From assembly GCF_001969445.1 (NCBI RefSeq), contig NZ_CP017297.1:4321604-4385603 (forward strand): a stretch of DNA of 64,000 nt. Reading direction: 5' to 3'. Below are positions 1 through 6,872 of this stretch, piece by piece. The translations under genes were made by a program, and so were the position numbers. The notes below the pieces were generated by a model that ran no database searches, was not told the origin of the DNA, and saw only the letters and a program-made list of their open reading frames with translations. Every line of letters starts with the position of its first letter. Position 1 is the first letter of the stretch. The DNA is from Brachybacterium sp. P6-10-X1. GTDB lineage: Bacteria; Actinomycetota; Actinomycetes; Actinomycetales; Dermabacteraceae.

Positions 1-87
1 GCGCTGGCGACGGGTGAGCCCGGCCGTGGCGGGATCCGCCGGGGCGTCGCCGCGGGACCGGATCGGCTGGGGGGTGCTCGGCGTCAT
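1..87 (-). CDS. lexA: LexA repressor, N-terminal fragment (cut by window edge)
   Basis: Only the first 29 codons are in the window, read leftward from an ATG at 87-85 with a good ribosome site (AGGAGG at about 100-95). After a Pro/Ala-rich lead they end in LTRRQR, which is how the helix-turn-helix domain of actinobacterial LexA begins. LexA represses the SOS regulon and cleaves itself when RecA filaments form on damaged DNA. The assignment rests on this short motif, the two SOS boxes upstream, and the lexA / LysM gene / nrdR order known from other actinobacteria. The cleavage site and catalytic Ser-Lys pair are outside the window. Confidence 0.85.
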   Translation of the reverse strand, partial: MTPSTPQPIRSRGDAPADPATAGLTRRQR

Positions 88-144
88 CGTGCGGCCTCCT
101 GGCTTCGTCTGTCGGACCCTCGCGGTTCCGTTGTCCTGTCACCC

Positions 145-173
145 AGCCTAGGGCGGCGCGCATCGGATGCCAA
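145..173 (-). promoter_or_regulatory. lexA promoter
   Basis: On the minus strand TTGGCA (173-168) and TAGGCT (150-145) are exactly 17 bp apart, a near-consensus housekeeping promoter. The -35 overlaps the SOS box at 170-185, so LexA would repress its own gene. Confidence 0.7.
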
Positions 174-185
174 ACAGGTGTTCGA
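170..185. promoter_or_regulatory. SOS box 1 (LexA operator)
   Basis: CCAAACAGGTGTTCGA matches the actinobacterial consensus TCGAAC-N4-GTTCGA at 10 of 12 fixed positions. It covers the lexA -35 on one strand and lies just upstream of the -35 of the LysM gene on the other. Confidence 0.75.
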
Positions 186-193
186 GATTCCTC

Positions 194-223
194 TTGCGTG
201 TCGCGCCGCCTCCCGGCTACAGT
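194..223 (+). promoter_or_regulatory. Promoter of the LysM division-inhibitor gene
   Basis: TTGCGT (194-199) and TACAGT (218-223) with an 18-bp spacer. Transcription would start near 230, a few bases before SOS box 2. Confidence 0.6.
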
Positions 224-238
224 CGCACAGAGATTCGA

Positions 239-254
239 TCGAACAGGAGTTCGG
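239..254. promoter_or_regulatory. SOS box 2, overlapping a ribosome binding site
   Basis: TCGAACAGGAGTTCGG matches TCGAAC-N4-GTTCGA at 11 of 12 positions. The four spacer bases and the next G make the AGGAG Shine-Dalgarno of the ATG at 257, so operator and ribosome site share the same DNA. Confidence 0.75.
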
Positions 255-256
255 AC

Positions 257-652
257 ATGGCTACGCAGACCGCGACGGTCCTTCCCTTCCCGCAGCATCA
301 CGACCAGCACGACGTCCAAGAATCTCGAGCGGACGTTCGACTCGAGCCCACGCGGCGGGGCCGCGCTCTGCTGACGCTGATCGCCTTCCTGCTCGGGCTC
401 CTCGTCGCCGGCGCCCTGCTGCTGGTGTTCGACGTGTCCACCGCCCTGGCGGGCCCCGAGCCGGAACCGCCGACGACCATCACCGTCGAGGCCGGCGACA
501 CCCTGTGGGGCTACGCCGAGCAGTACGCACCGGCGCAGATGAGCGAGAGGGAGTACATCGCCGAGGTGCGCACCCTGAACCAGTTGCCCACCGGTCGCGT
601 CACCGCCGGTCAGCAGATCGAGCTGCCGGCCGCGGGGTCCCTCACCCCCTGA
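257..652 (+). CDS. SOS-controlled LysM membrane protein, DivS/ChiZ-type division inhibitor
   Basis: 131-aa single-pass protein: a cytoplasmic, His- and acid-rich N-terminus (1-35), one membrane segment (about 36-58) and an extracytoplasmic LysM domain (about 74-124). LysM binds peptidoglycan. Its position divergent from lexA and ahead of nrdR matches mycobacterial Rv2719c (ChiZ) and corynebacterial DivS, and functionally Bacillus YneA: proteins made after DNA damage that delay division until repair. I chose the ATG at 257 over one at 167 because it has an AGGAG at the right distance and starts downstream of the predicted promoter. The early start would lie upstream of SOS box 1. Two SOS boxes flank the promoter, so LexA control is strongly implied. 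There is no catalytic hydrolase domain. The division role is inferred from family and context. Confidence 0.85.
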   Translation: MATQTATVLPFPQHHDQHDVQESRADVRLEPTRRGRALLTLIAFLLGLLVAGALLLVFDVSTALAGPEPEPPTTITVEAGDTLWGYAEQYAPAQMSEREYIAEVRTLNQLPTGRVTAGQQIELPAAGSLTP

Positions 653-668
653 GCCTCCGGCGTGCCGC

Positions 669-674
669 TATCCT
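669..674 (+). promoter_or_regulatory. Leaderless-type -10 element of nrdR
   Basis: TATCCT ends 6 nt before the nrdR ATG, which has no Shine-Dalgarno. The mRNA would begin at or within a base or two of the start codon. Confidence 0.6.
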
Positions 675-680
675 GACCGG

Positions 681-1142
681 ATGCACTGTCCGTTCTGCCG
701 CCATCCTGACTCCCGGGTCGTGGATTCGCGCACGTCCGATGATGGCGCGACCATCCGACGCCGTCGTCAGTGCCCGAACTGCTCGCGGCGCTTCTCGACC
801 TCCGAGACGGCCTCGCTGTCCGTGCTCAAGCGCTCCGGGGTCAGCGAGCCGTTCAGCCGGGCGAAGGTGATCTCCGGGGTGCGCAAGGCCTGCCAGGGTC
901 GCCCGGTCAGCGACGACCAGCTGGCGATGCTCGCCCAGCGGGTCGAGGAGACCATCCGCTCCAGCGGCCAGGCGGAGATCGATGCGCACCAGGTCGGTCT
1001 GTCGATCCTGCAGCCGCTGCAGGAGCTCGATCTGGTCGCCTACCTCCGGTTCGCGAGCGTCTACCAGGACTTCGACTCGCTCGAGGACTTCGAGAGCGAG
1101 ATCGCCCGGCTTCGCGCCGAGGCGGCCTCCGCACCGGCCTGA
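681..1142 (+). CDS. nrdR: Transcriptional repressor NrdR
   Basis: 153 aa. The N-terminal zinc ribbon is complete: Cys3-x2-Cys6 and Cys31-x2-Cys34, with an Arg-rich stretch (26-29) between the pairs. It is followed by an ATP-cone (about 49-139) that senses ATP/dATP. NrdR represses ribonucleotide reductase genes by binding NrdR boxes when dATP is bound. Length and domain order are normal for the family. The gene sits 28 nt after the SOS-controlled LysM gene but appears to have its own leaderless promoter, so it may be transcribed independently of the SOS response. No ribonucleotide reductase gene lies in the window. Confidence 0.97.
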   Translation: MHCPFCRHPDSRVVDSRTSDDGATIRRRRQCPNCSRRFSTSETASLSVLKRSGVSEPFSRAKVISGVRKACQGRPVSDDQLAMLAQRVEETIRSSGQAEIDAHQVGLSILQPLQELDLVAYLRFASVYQDFDSLEDFESEIARLRAEAASAPA

Positions 1143-1238
1143 GGACGGCCGCCGGGACGATCCCGGCATAGCGTGCGGGTTTCGGGAATTCTGCCCCGAT
1201 CGGTTCGAAGCATCCGCCGGCTGTGCATAAGATGTCCC

Positions 1239-1261
1239 TCGTGCACTCTCGCAGTGCACGA
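1239..1261. terminator. Hairpin between convergent nrdR and helD
   Basis: TCGTGCACT and AGTGCACGA form a perfect 9-bp stem around a 5-nt loop (1248-1252). No T-tract follows. It is one of two stems in this convergent gap. Confidence 0.5.
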
Positions 1262-1263
1262 CC

Positions 1264-1301
1264 GATCGGCGGTCGCGGAGGGGAAGCCGCGGCCGCCGAT
1301 C
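1264..1301. terminator. Long GC-rich hairpin just after helD
   Basis: A 15-bp stem (1264-1278 with 1287-1301, one G-T pair) and an 8-nt loop. It starts 7 nt beyond the helD stop on the minus strand and faces nrdR on the plus strand, so it is probably a bidirectional terminator. Confidence 0.6.
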
Positions 1302-1307
1302 CCCGTC

Positions 1308-3554
1308 TCAGGCCGGGCCGATCCCCTCCGGCAGATCCCGCGCGTGGACCACGCCGAGGTGCCGCGTCGCCCGGGTCATCGCGACGTACAGATCGCCGGC
1401 GCCGTGGGCGTCGATCAGCTCGGCCGGCTCCAGGATGATCACCCCGTCGAACTCCAGCCCTTTCGCGTCCTGCGCGGTCATCACGGCGATCTCGTCGTCC
1501 ACGCCGGCGGAGCCCGCACCCGCCCGGGGCAGGTCCGGATGATCGCGCAGCCGCGCGAGCACGGCGTCCACGCGCTCGGTCACCGTGATCACGGCCAGAC
1601 GGCCCGTGCCGGCGGCGTGCGCGGCGGCCACTGATGCGGCCGTGCGGTCGACGAGCCCGGTCTCCTCGTCGCGCTCGATCAACGGGTCCCGATCACCCTC
1701 GCGCACCGAGCTCACCTCGGTGACCGGCAGCTGATGGGCCTTGGCCATGGCCACGGCCCGGTCCATGATGCGGCTCGGGGTGCGGTAGTTGACGGTCAGG
1801 TGCTCGACCTGCAGGCGATCCTGGATGTAGGGACCCAGCGCATCGGTCCAGGACGAGGTGCCCCCGGCCGAGGAGGTCTGGGCGACGTCCCCGACCACGG
1901 TGAAGGATTTGGTGGGGGCGCGCCGCATCAGGGCCCGCCAGCTCATGGGGGAGTGCTCCTGGGCCTCGTCGACCACGACGTGTCCGTAGGTCCAGCTGCG
2001 CTCGGCCGAGGCGCGCTCGGCGAGGGTGCGGCCGTCACGGACCTGGCTGACCTGGTCGGCGAGGTCCTCGGCACGCACGATGCCCGAGGTGTCGATGTTC
2101 TCGATCACCCGGCGTGCGTAGTCGACGTCGGCCTCCCGACGGTCGGCCGCCTCCCGTGCCCGGGCCTCGGCCGGAGCGGCGTCCTCGCCCAGCAGCTCGG
2201 CCACCTCGTCCAGGAGCGGGACGTCCTCCACGGTCCAGGCGGAGTCCTTCGCGCGGACCAGCAGCTCGAGCTGCCGGGTGAGGGCCGGCGGTGCCGCGGC
2301 GCGCAGACGGTCCGGACGTGACAGCAGGATCCGCAGGAAGCCCTGCGGGGTGTAGGGCAGCCAGGCCAGGTTCAGCCGACGCTTGACCTCGCTGTCGTGG
2401 CGGAGGTCGGACAGCAGATCGGGGCGGTCCTCCGGCACCACGGTGCGACCCTGTGCGACCAGCGCCTTCTCGTACGCCTCGACCAGGCGGTCCATCGCCG
2501 CCCGGACGAACACGGTGCGCGCGGCGTTGTGCGGCTTGTGCGTGGCGCGGGCTTCCCGTCGGGCCCCGCGGAGCGCGTCGCGGGTCAGCGTGACCGGGGT
2601 GCCGTCGATCCGCAGCTCGATGTCTTCCGCCGGGATGAGCTGACGCTGCTTGACCGCACGGGCGAGGAGGTCGGCCATCGACGCATCGCCTTTGACACGG
2701 GCGACGTCGTCGACGTCGTGCAGGAAGGTCTCGATGCCGGGGAAGAGCTCTCCCGGAGTGAGCATGACCACCCCGGACTCGCCGAGGCTCGGCAGCACGC
2801 GTTCGATGTACCGCAGGAAGCCCGAGGTGGGAGCCATGATCAGCACGCCCGTGTGCTCGAGCCGCCGGCGATGGGTGTAGAGCAGGTAGGCCGCCCGGTG
2901 CAGCGCGACGGCCGTCTTGCCCGTGCCGGGGCCGCCCTGGACCACGAGCACCCCGCGGTTCGACGAGCGGATGATGCGATCCTGCTCGGCCTGGATCGTC
3001 GCGACGATGTCGCCCATGCGCCCGGTGCGCTGCCCGGAGACCGCTGCGAGCAGGGCACCCTCACCCTGCAGGACGACGTCGTGCTGGTCGCCCTCGAGCA
3101 CCGACTGGTCCAGGACGTCGTCCTCGAGCCCGATCACCGTGCGTCCCCGACTGATCAGGTGGCGGCGCAGGCGCACGTCCTGGCGGTCGGTGCTGGTGGC
3201 CTGGTAGAAGGCGGCGGCGGCGGGAGCCCGCCAGTCCACCAGGAGCTGCTCGCGATCGGCGGTGAACAGACCGATGCGGCCGATGTAGTGCCGGGCGGCC
3301 TCATCGGTGTCCAGTCGGCCGAAGACGACGCTGCGGGCCACGGAGCGCAGCAGGGCCAGACGGTCCTCGTACAGCGCCATGAACGAGTCCCTCTCGGACC
3401 GGTTCTGGTGGGTGGAGGCGTGCTGGGAGGCCTGGATGCCCTCCAGGTTCCCCTCGACCTGCGCGATGAGCTCGTCGAGCCGAGCATAGAGTCGGTCGGC
3501 GTAGGCCTGCTCGCGCGCGATCTCCCGGGCGATCTGCTCTTCCGCATCGTCCAC
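1308..3554 (-). CDS. HelD-family RNA polymerase-recycling ATPase (UvrD-like helicase fold)
   Basis: 748 aa. The N-terminal 60 residues are predicted coiled coil, the secondary-channel arm of HelD proteins. The Walker A motif GGPGTGKT lies at about 207-214, followed by VALHRAAYLL. The Walker B region reads VVDEAQEH, and superfamily-1 C-terminal motifs end in VAMTRAT. HelD proteins bind RNA polymerase and use ATP to free stalled or inactive enzyme. They are not true DNA helicases. I prefer the GTG at 3554, which follows an AG-rich site. An ATG at 3629 would add 25 Gly/Ser/Ala-rich residues and has no ribosome site. The gene diverges from the PAC2 gene. It could belong to the rifamycin-resistance HelR branch, but I cannot separate HelD from HelR by eye. 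Confidence 0.85.
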   Translation of the reverse strand: MDDAEEQIAREIAREQAYADRLYARLDELIAQVEGNLEGIQASQHASTHQNRSERDSFMALYEDRLALLRSVARSVVFGRLDTDEAARHYIGRIGLFTADREQLLVDWRAPAAAAFYQATSTDRQDVRLRRHLISRGRTVIGLEDDVLDQSVLEGDQHDVVLQGEGALLAAVSGQRTGRMGDIVATIQAEQDRIIRSSNRGVLVVQGGPGTGKTAVALHRAAYLLYTHRRRLEHTGVLIMAPTSGFLRYIERVLPSLGESGVVMLTPGELFPGIETFLHDVDDVARVKGDASMADLLARAVKQRQLIPAEDIELRIDGTPVTLTRDALRGARREARATHKPHNAARTVFVRAAMDRLVEAYEKALVAQGRTVVPEDRPDLLSDLRHDSEVKRRLNLAWLPYTPQGFLRILLSRPDRLRAAAPPALTRQLELLVRAKDSAWTVEDVPLLDEVAELLGEDAAPAEARAREAADRREADVDYARRVIENIDTSGIVRAEDLADQVSQVRDGRTLAERASAERSWTYGHVVVDEAQEHSPMSWRALMRRAPTKSFTVVGDVAQTSSAGGTSSWTDALGPYIQDRLQVEHLTVNYRTPSRIMDRAVAMAKAHQLPVTEVSSVREGDRDPLIERDEETGLVDRTAASVAAAHAAGTGRLAVITVTERVDAVLARLRDHPDLPRAGAGSAGVDDEIAVMTAQDAKGLEFDGVIILEPAELIDAHGAGDLYVAMTRATRHLGVVHARDLPEGIGPA

Positions 3555-3702
3555 GGACCTGCCCCCTTCGACGGTTGATCCTGCCGCCGCCCAGGAAACA
3601 CCCGGGGTCGGCGAAGCACGGTGGTCCATTATGGTGGACAGGCCTGGGTGCGCGTGTCATCCGGACCCCGACATCTGGCCGGCCACGAGGGAGGAGACAC
3701 CG

Positions 3703-4680
3703 ATGCGTGACCCACGTGACCTGTACCGGTTCGAGGACGCCGAGGTGCTGGCCGCGGTCCCGCGCACGGGGCTGACGCTGGTCCACGCCCTGCCAGGCCT
3801 GGTCGACGCCGGCAACGCCTGCCGGATCGCCTCCACCTATCTCCGGGACGAGCTGCGGCACCTGCGCCTGGTCACCTTCGACATGGACGAGCTGCTGGAC
3901 TACCGCGGATCCCGCCCGCAGGCGGTGTTCGACGGCACGTCCTATGCGAGCGTCGACATCCCCGAGCTCACCCTGTCGCTCATGTACGACGAGGCCGACC
4001 GCCCGTTCCTGTTCCTGGACGGCCCGGAGCCGGATCTGCAGTGGCGGCGTCTGTCCGAAGCGCTCATCGACCTGGTCGAGTTCTTCGACGTCGAGCGCGT
4101 GGTGGGCATGCAGGCCGTGCCCATGGCGGTTCCGCACACCCGCCCGATCGGGCTGATCGCCCATGCCAACGACCCCTCCCTGCTGGGGCGCCCCGGCACC
4201 CGCCCCACGCCGGCTCCGGGCACCGGTCCGTCGGAGGACGGAGAGGAGGCCTCCGAGGTCGTGGTGCCGGCCGCCTTCGGGGCCATGGTGGAGCATGAGC
4301 TGGGCCGCGCGGACCATCCGGCGATGGGCTATGCGGCGCAGATCCCGCACTACCTCACACGGACCGACTTCCCGGCCGGCGCCCTCGCCCTGCTGCGCCG
4401 GGTCAGCGACGCGGCCGGGCTCGACCTGCCGCTGGTCCACCTCGGTGACCTCACCGATGCGGCGACCGTCGCCCTGCAGGGGACCCTCGCGCAGAACAGC
4501 GAGGTGCGTCAGATCGTCACCGCCCTGGAGGAGCAGTACGACTCCCTGAGCGAGGGCGGGGACGCCTCGGCGCTCGCGACCACCATGGACCTGCCGACGG
4601 CCGACGAGATCGGCGAGCACTTCGAGCGATTCCTGGCCGACCACGAGGGCGACGGCCCGGACGATCCCCGCTCGCCATAG
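3703..4680 (+). CDS. PAC2-family protein (proteasome-assembly-chaperone fold)
   Basis: 325 aa. The first 160 residues show the PAC2 pattern: LVHALPGLVDAGNA near the start, then YRGSRP, a conserved acidic FDG stretch and VGMQAVPMAVPHTRP. PAC2 proteins share a fold with archaeal and eukaryotic 20S proteasome assembly chaperones. In actinobacteria the exact role is unproven. The C-terminus (about 280-325) is acidic and may be flexible. The ATG at 3703 follows GAGGGAGGAG at ideal spacing and was preferred over an in-frame ATG at 3631. A TATGGT (3630-3635) could serve as -10. No proteasome genes are in the window, so any link to the Pup-proteasome system is only inference from the fold. Confidence 0.85.
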   Translation: MRDPRDLYRFEDAEVLAAVPRTGLTLVHALPGLVDAGNACRIASTYLRDELRHLRLVTFDMDELLDYRGSRPQAVFDGTSYASVDIPELTLSLMYDEADRPFLFLDGPEPDLQWRRLSEALIDLVEFFDVERVVGMQAVPMAVPHTRPIGLIAHANDPSLLGRPGTRPTPAPGTGPSEDGEEASEVVVPAAFGAMVEHELGRADHPAMGYAAQIPHYLTRTDFPAGALALLRRVSDAAGLDLPLVHLGDLTDAATVALQGTLAQNSEVRQIVTALEEQYDSLSEGGDASALATTMDLPTADEIGEHFERFLADHEGDGPDDPRSP

Positions 4681-4757
4681 GCCCCGGGGGACCGCCTCGG
4701 CGGCGCGTCGCGCGACGAGTTGTTACTGCTTCGTGACCGCTGATCGCCGATCGGTGT

Positions 4758-4785
4758 GTGAACGAGGACACTGTCGTGAGAGAAT
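4758..4785 (+). promoter_or_regulatory. Candidate promoter of the cold-shock gene
   Basis: GTGAAC (4758-4763) and GAGAAT (4780-4785), 16 bp apart. This gives a leader of about 158 nt before the csp ATG. Alternatives exist in the same 270-bp gap. Confidence 0.35.
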
Positions 4786-4950
4786 GACGGCGTTGCGGTG
4801 ATGCAGGTCCAGCAGGACAGTCCGTCGAAGGTGCCTCGGCACAGCAGTACGGCTTGCACCTGACGCCACCCGCCTCGGCGGGGGACGGCTTCACGCGGCG
4901 CCGCGATCGCGTACTGCGATCGTTGATGGACGACACAGAAGGTGACAGGT

Positions 4951-5154
4951 ATGGCACAGGGCTCGGTCAAGTGGTTCAACGCTGAAAAGGGCTACGGATT
5001 CATCGAGATCGACGGAGGCGGCGCTGACGTCTTCGTGCATCACAGCAAGATCGACATGGACGGCTACCGCGCCCTCGACGAGGGTCAGCGTGTGGAGTTC
5101 GAGGTCAGCCAGGGAGACAAGGGTCCGCAGGCCGAGCAGGTCCGCCCCCTCTGA
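4951..5154 (+). CDS. Cold-shock protein, CspA family
   Basis: 67 aa, the standard length. It has both nucleic-acid-binding motifs of the cold-shock domain: RNP1 KGYGFIEI and RNP2 VFVHHS. It opens with the near-universal [16 protein letters not shown]. Csp proteins bind single-stranded RNA and DNA as chaperones. The ATG at 4951 follows GAAGGTGACAGGT. An ATG 9 nt earlier is less well placed. The long upstream gap suggests a structured 5' leader as in cspA mRNAs, and a strong hairpin follows the stop. Whether it is cold-induced or constitutive cannot be read from the sequence. Confidence 0.96.
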   Translation: MAQGSVKWFNAEKGYGFIEIDGGGADVFVHHSKIDMDGYRALDEGQRVEFEVSQGDKGPQAEQVRPL

Positions 5155-5175
5155 TTCCGGGTTACCCGAGATCTC

Positions 5176-5213
5176 ACGGGCCGGGCAGGAGCAAATGCTC
5201 CTGCCCGGCCCGT
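5176..5213. terminator. Strong hairpin between csp and the convergent spermidine-synthase-like gene
   Basis: A 17-bp perfect stem (5176-5192 with 5197-5213) and a 4-nt AAAT loop. It has no T-tract. It ends 40 nt before the stop of the minus-strand gene, so it probably serves both directions. Confidence 0.8.
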
Positions 5214-5253
5214 CGCCGTGCGGGCGGCGGGCGAGCGGCGGCGGCCGCGGAGC

Positions 5254-6105
5254 TCAGTGCTCGGTCAGCACTCTGCCCGCCCGTGCCAGGGCCTGGACCT
5301 GGGAGGGCTGCGCGAGCCGCACCGAGACCGCGTCCGAGCGCAGGCCACGGTCGATGCCCTCCGGCAGCGGCCCGTCGGAGGCCAGGAGTACGCAGTTGCC
5401 CCGACGCTTGCCGGACAGGTGCGCCGGCTCGGCGATCACTCCGACGTGGGCGAAGACGGTGCTGAGGGTGGCGACCTCGTCGGCCATCAGCCCCGTCCCC
5501 GCAGGAGCGGCGCAGTTGGCGAGGTAGAGCCCGCCGGGCTTCAGGACCCGGGCGGCGTGCTCGGCGGCCTCGCGGGAGATCAGCGGTGGCGGCGTCGTCG
5601 CCCCCGCGAACACGTCGCGCACCAGGACGTCGAAGCGGTCCTCCCGCCAGGAGGTCAGAGCGCCGAGGGCGTCGTCGATCCGCAGTCGCAGCTGGGGCGA
5701 GCGCGGCAGGTCGAACCAGACGCGCACCTGGTCGACGAGCAGCTCGTCGAGCTCGACCACGATCTGCCGGGAGCGGGGTCGGCCCGCGGCGATCGCCCGG
5801 GGCAGCGAGCAGCCGCCCCCGCCGAGATGGGCGAGCTGGGGACGGGAGCGTCCTCCCGCCGACGGGCCGGGCTCGACGGGTCCGAGATGCGCGTCGATGG
5901 CGATCAGCATCCACCGCATGTACTCGAAGACGAGGTGCTCGGGGTCGGGGTGCAGCTGCGAGGAGGGCACTCCGTTGACCTCGAGCAGGACGGACCCGTC
6001 GTTCTCGAGGGTGAGGCGGGCGGTCCCCGTGGAGATCGGGAGGGCGGCACCGAGCGGACCGAGGTGCTCGAAGGGGGCGTGGCGCACACGCTCGCGACGG
6101 GGCAT
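5254..6105 (-). CDS. Spermidine-synthase-like SAM-dependent protein
   Basis: 283 aa with a class I methyltransferase/spermidine-synthase core. HLGGGGCSLPR is the SAM-binding loop, QIVVELDELL carries the acidic residue after strand beta-2, and VRDVFAG corresponds to the D-x-F region of the SpeE fold. Many actinobacteria carry such proteins without classical polyamine synthesis, so the substrate is uncertain (an aminopropyl transfer or a fused-MFS relative). The gene faces the csp terminator and diverges from the HEPN gene. Its ATG at 6105 has no Shine-Dalgarno, but TAGAGT ends 6 nt upstream, so a leaderless mRNA is likely. I cannot confirm the catalytic base by alignment. Confidence 0.75.
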   Translation of the reverse strand: MPRRERVRHAPFEHLGPLGAALPISTGTARLTLENDGSVLLEVNGVPSSQLHPDPEHLVFEYMRWMLIAIDAHLGPVEPGPSAGGRSRPQLAHLGGGGCSLPRAIAAGRPRSRQIVVELDELLVDQVRVWFDLPRSPQLRLRIDDALGALTSWREDRFDVLVRDVFAGATTPPPLISREAAEHAARVLKPGGLYLANCAAPAGTGLMADEVATLSTVFAHVGVIAEPAHLSGKRRGNCVLLASDGPLPEGIDRGLRSDAVSVRLAQPSQVQALARAGRVLTEH

Positions 6106-6111
6106 CGCCCC

Positions 6112-6117
6112 ACTCTA
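6112..6117 (-). promoter_or_regulatory. Leaderless-type -10 of the spermidine-synthase-like gene
   Basis: TAGAGT on the minus strand ends 6 nt before the ATG at 6105. No ribosome site lies between them. Confidence 0.6.
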
Positions 6118-6328
6118 GAAGACGTCCTGCTCCCGGCGAAGGCGCCCTGCGGCCCGAGACGCGTCGGCGGGGGAGCGGGCCGCGACCGCCCTCCCCACCA
6201 CCTGGTCGTCCCCATCGGGGCCTCGCCCCGGCCGTCTGTCGGACCCCGCCCCTAGCGTGATGGACATCAGCAGTCGAGGCGGTTCCGAGCTCGTGCGGGC
6301 GACGGGACCCAGGGAAGGAGGAGCAGCG

Positions 6329-6808
6329 ATGGCCACCACCACGTCCCGCCGCCGAGGGCGGGCCCGGGAGCTCCCGGCCGACGGCCGCAGCCTCCGCCTG
6401 CGGCTCGCGCACCTCGACCAGGACCAGGCGGACCTCGACCGGGCCCGCGACCTGCTGCGTCAGGCGAACGATGCCGCCGACGATCCGCGCGAGGCCTTCG
6501 AGCTCGTGCACCGGGCCGCGCTGCGCGGAGCGGGCATCCTGGTCGCCCGGGCCAACCGCGACCGGCGGCGCCGGCTCCCGCTGAACGTCTGGACCGCGCT
6601 GGAGAAGCTCGGCGGCGCGGAGGCCGAGCGGGCGAGCGCCCTGCCACCGCTGGTGGCGGAGCGGGCGCGCCTGGACCGCGACCCGTCAGCACGCCCCGAT
6701 CCGCAGCTGCTCGGCGAGCACCTGCAGGGCACGGCGGAGCACCTCGACGAGGTCTCCCGCCGACTGCTCGCCGACCTTCCGGACCACGTCGCCTCCCTGG
6801 CCGGATGA
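6329..6808 (+). CDS. SAV_6107-type HEPN-domain protein
   Basis: 159-aa, mostly helical protein. An Arg-rich N-terminus (6-27) precedes a HEPN-like core with Arg54-x6-His61, which fits the R-x(4-6)-H signature of HEPN ribonucleases, followed by HRAALRGAGILVARA and an Arg-rich turn. The size, and the position between a spermidine-synthase-like gene and dinB, match the actinobacterial SAV_6107 HEPN family. HEPN domains are often RNases in toxin-antitoxin or defence modules, but this family is widely conserved and no antitoxin (MNT nucleotidyltransferase) gene is adjacent, so activity is unknown. The ATG at 6329 has a perfect GGAAGGAGGA site and was chosen over an ATG at 6257. A TAGCGT at 6253-6258 may be the -10. 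Confidence 0.75.
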   Translation: MATTTSRRRGRARELPADGRSLRLRLAHLDQDQADLDRARDLLRQANDAADDPREAFELVHRAALRGAGILVARANRDRRRRLPLNVWTALEKLGGAEAERASALPPLVAERARLDRDPSARPDPQLLGEHLQGTAEHLDEVSRRLLADLPDHVASLAG

Positions 6809-6872
6809 CCCGTTCCGCCGCTGCGACGCCCCGCCCGGCGCCGGGTACAGTGCCTGCACGAAGGAGGTGCCG

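Noticed and set aside
257..652. Peptidoglycan hydrolase activity for the LysM protein
   Set aside because: Apart from the membrane segment and LysM domain there is no catalytic domain or motif, so only binding is supported.
2397..3578. A 393-codon plus-strand frame opposite helD
   Set aside because: Shadow of the helD coding strand; no ribosome site and no motifs.
3555..3702. Rifamycin-associated element upstream of helD
   Set aside because: I looked for the 19-bp element reported upstream of rifamycin-inducible genes and saw no convincing match.
6809..6872. SOS box controlling dinB
   Set aside because: No TCGAAC-N4-GTTCGA-like sequence is present in the gap; only a TACAGT -10-like element.
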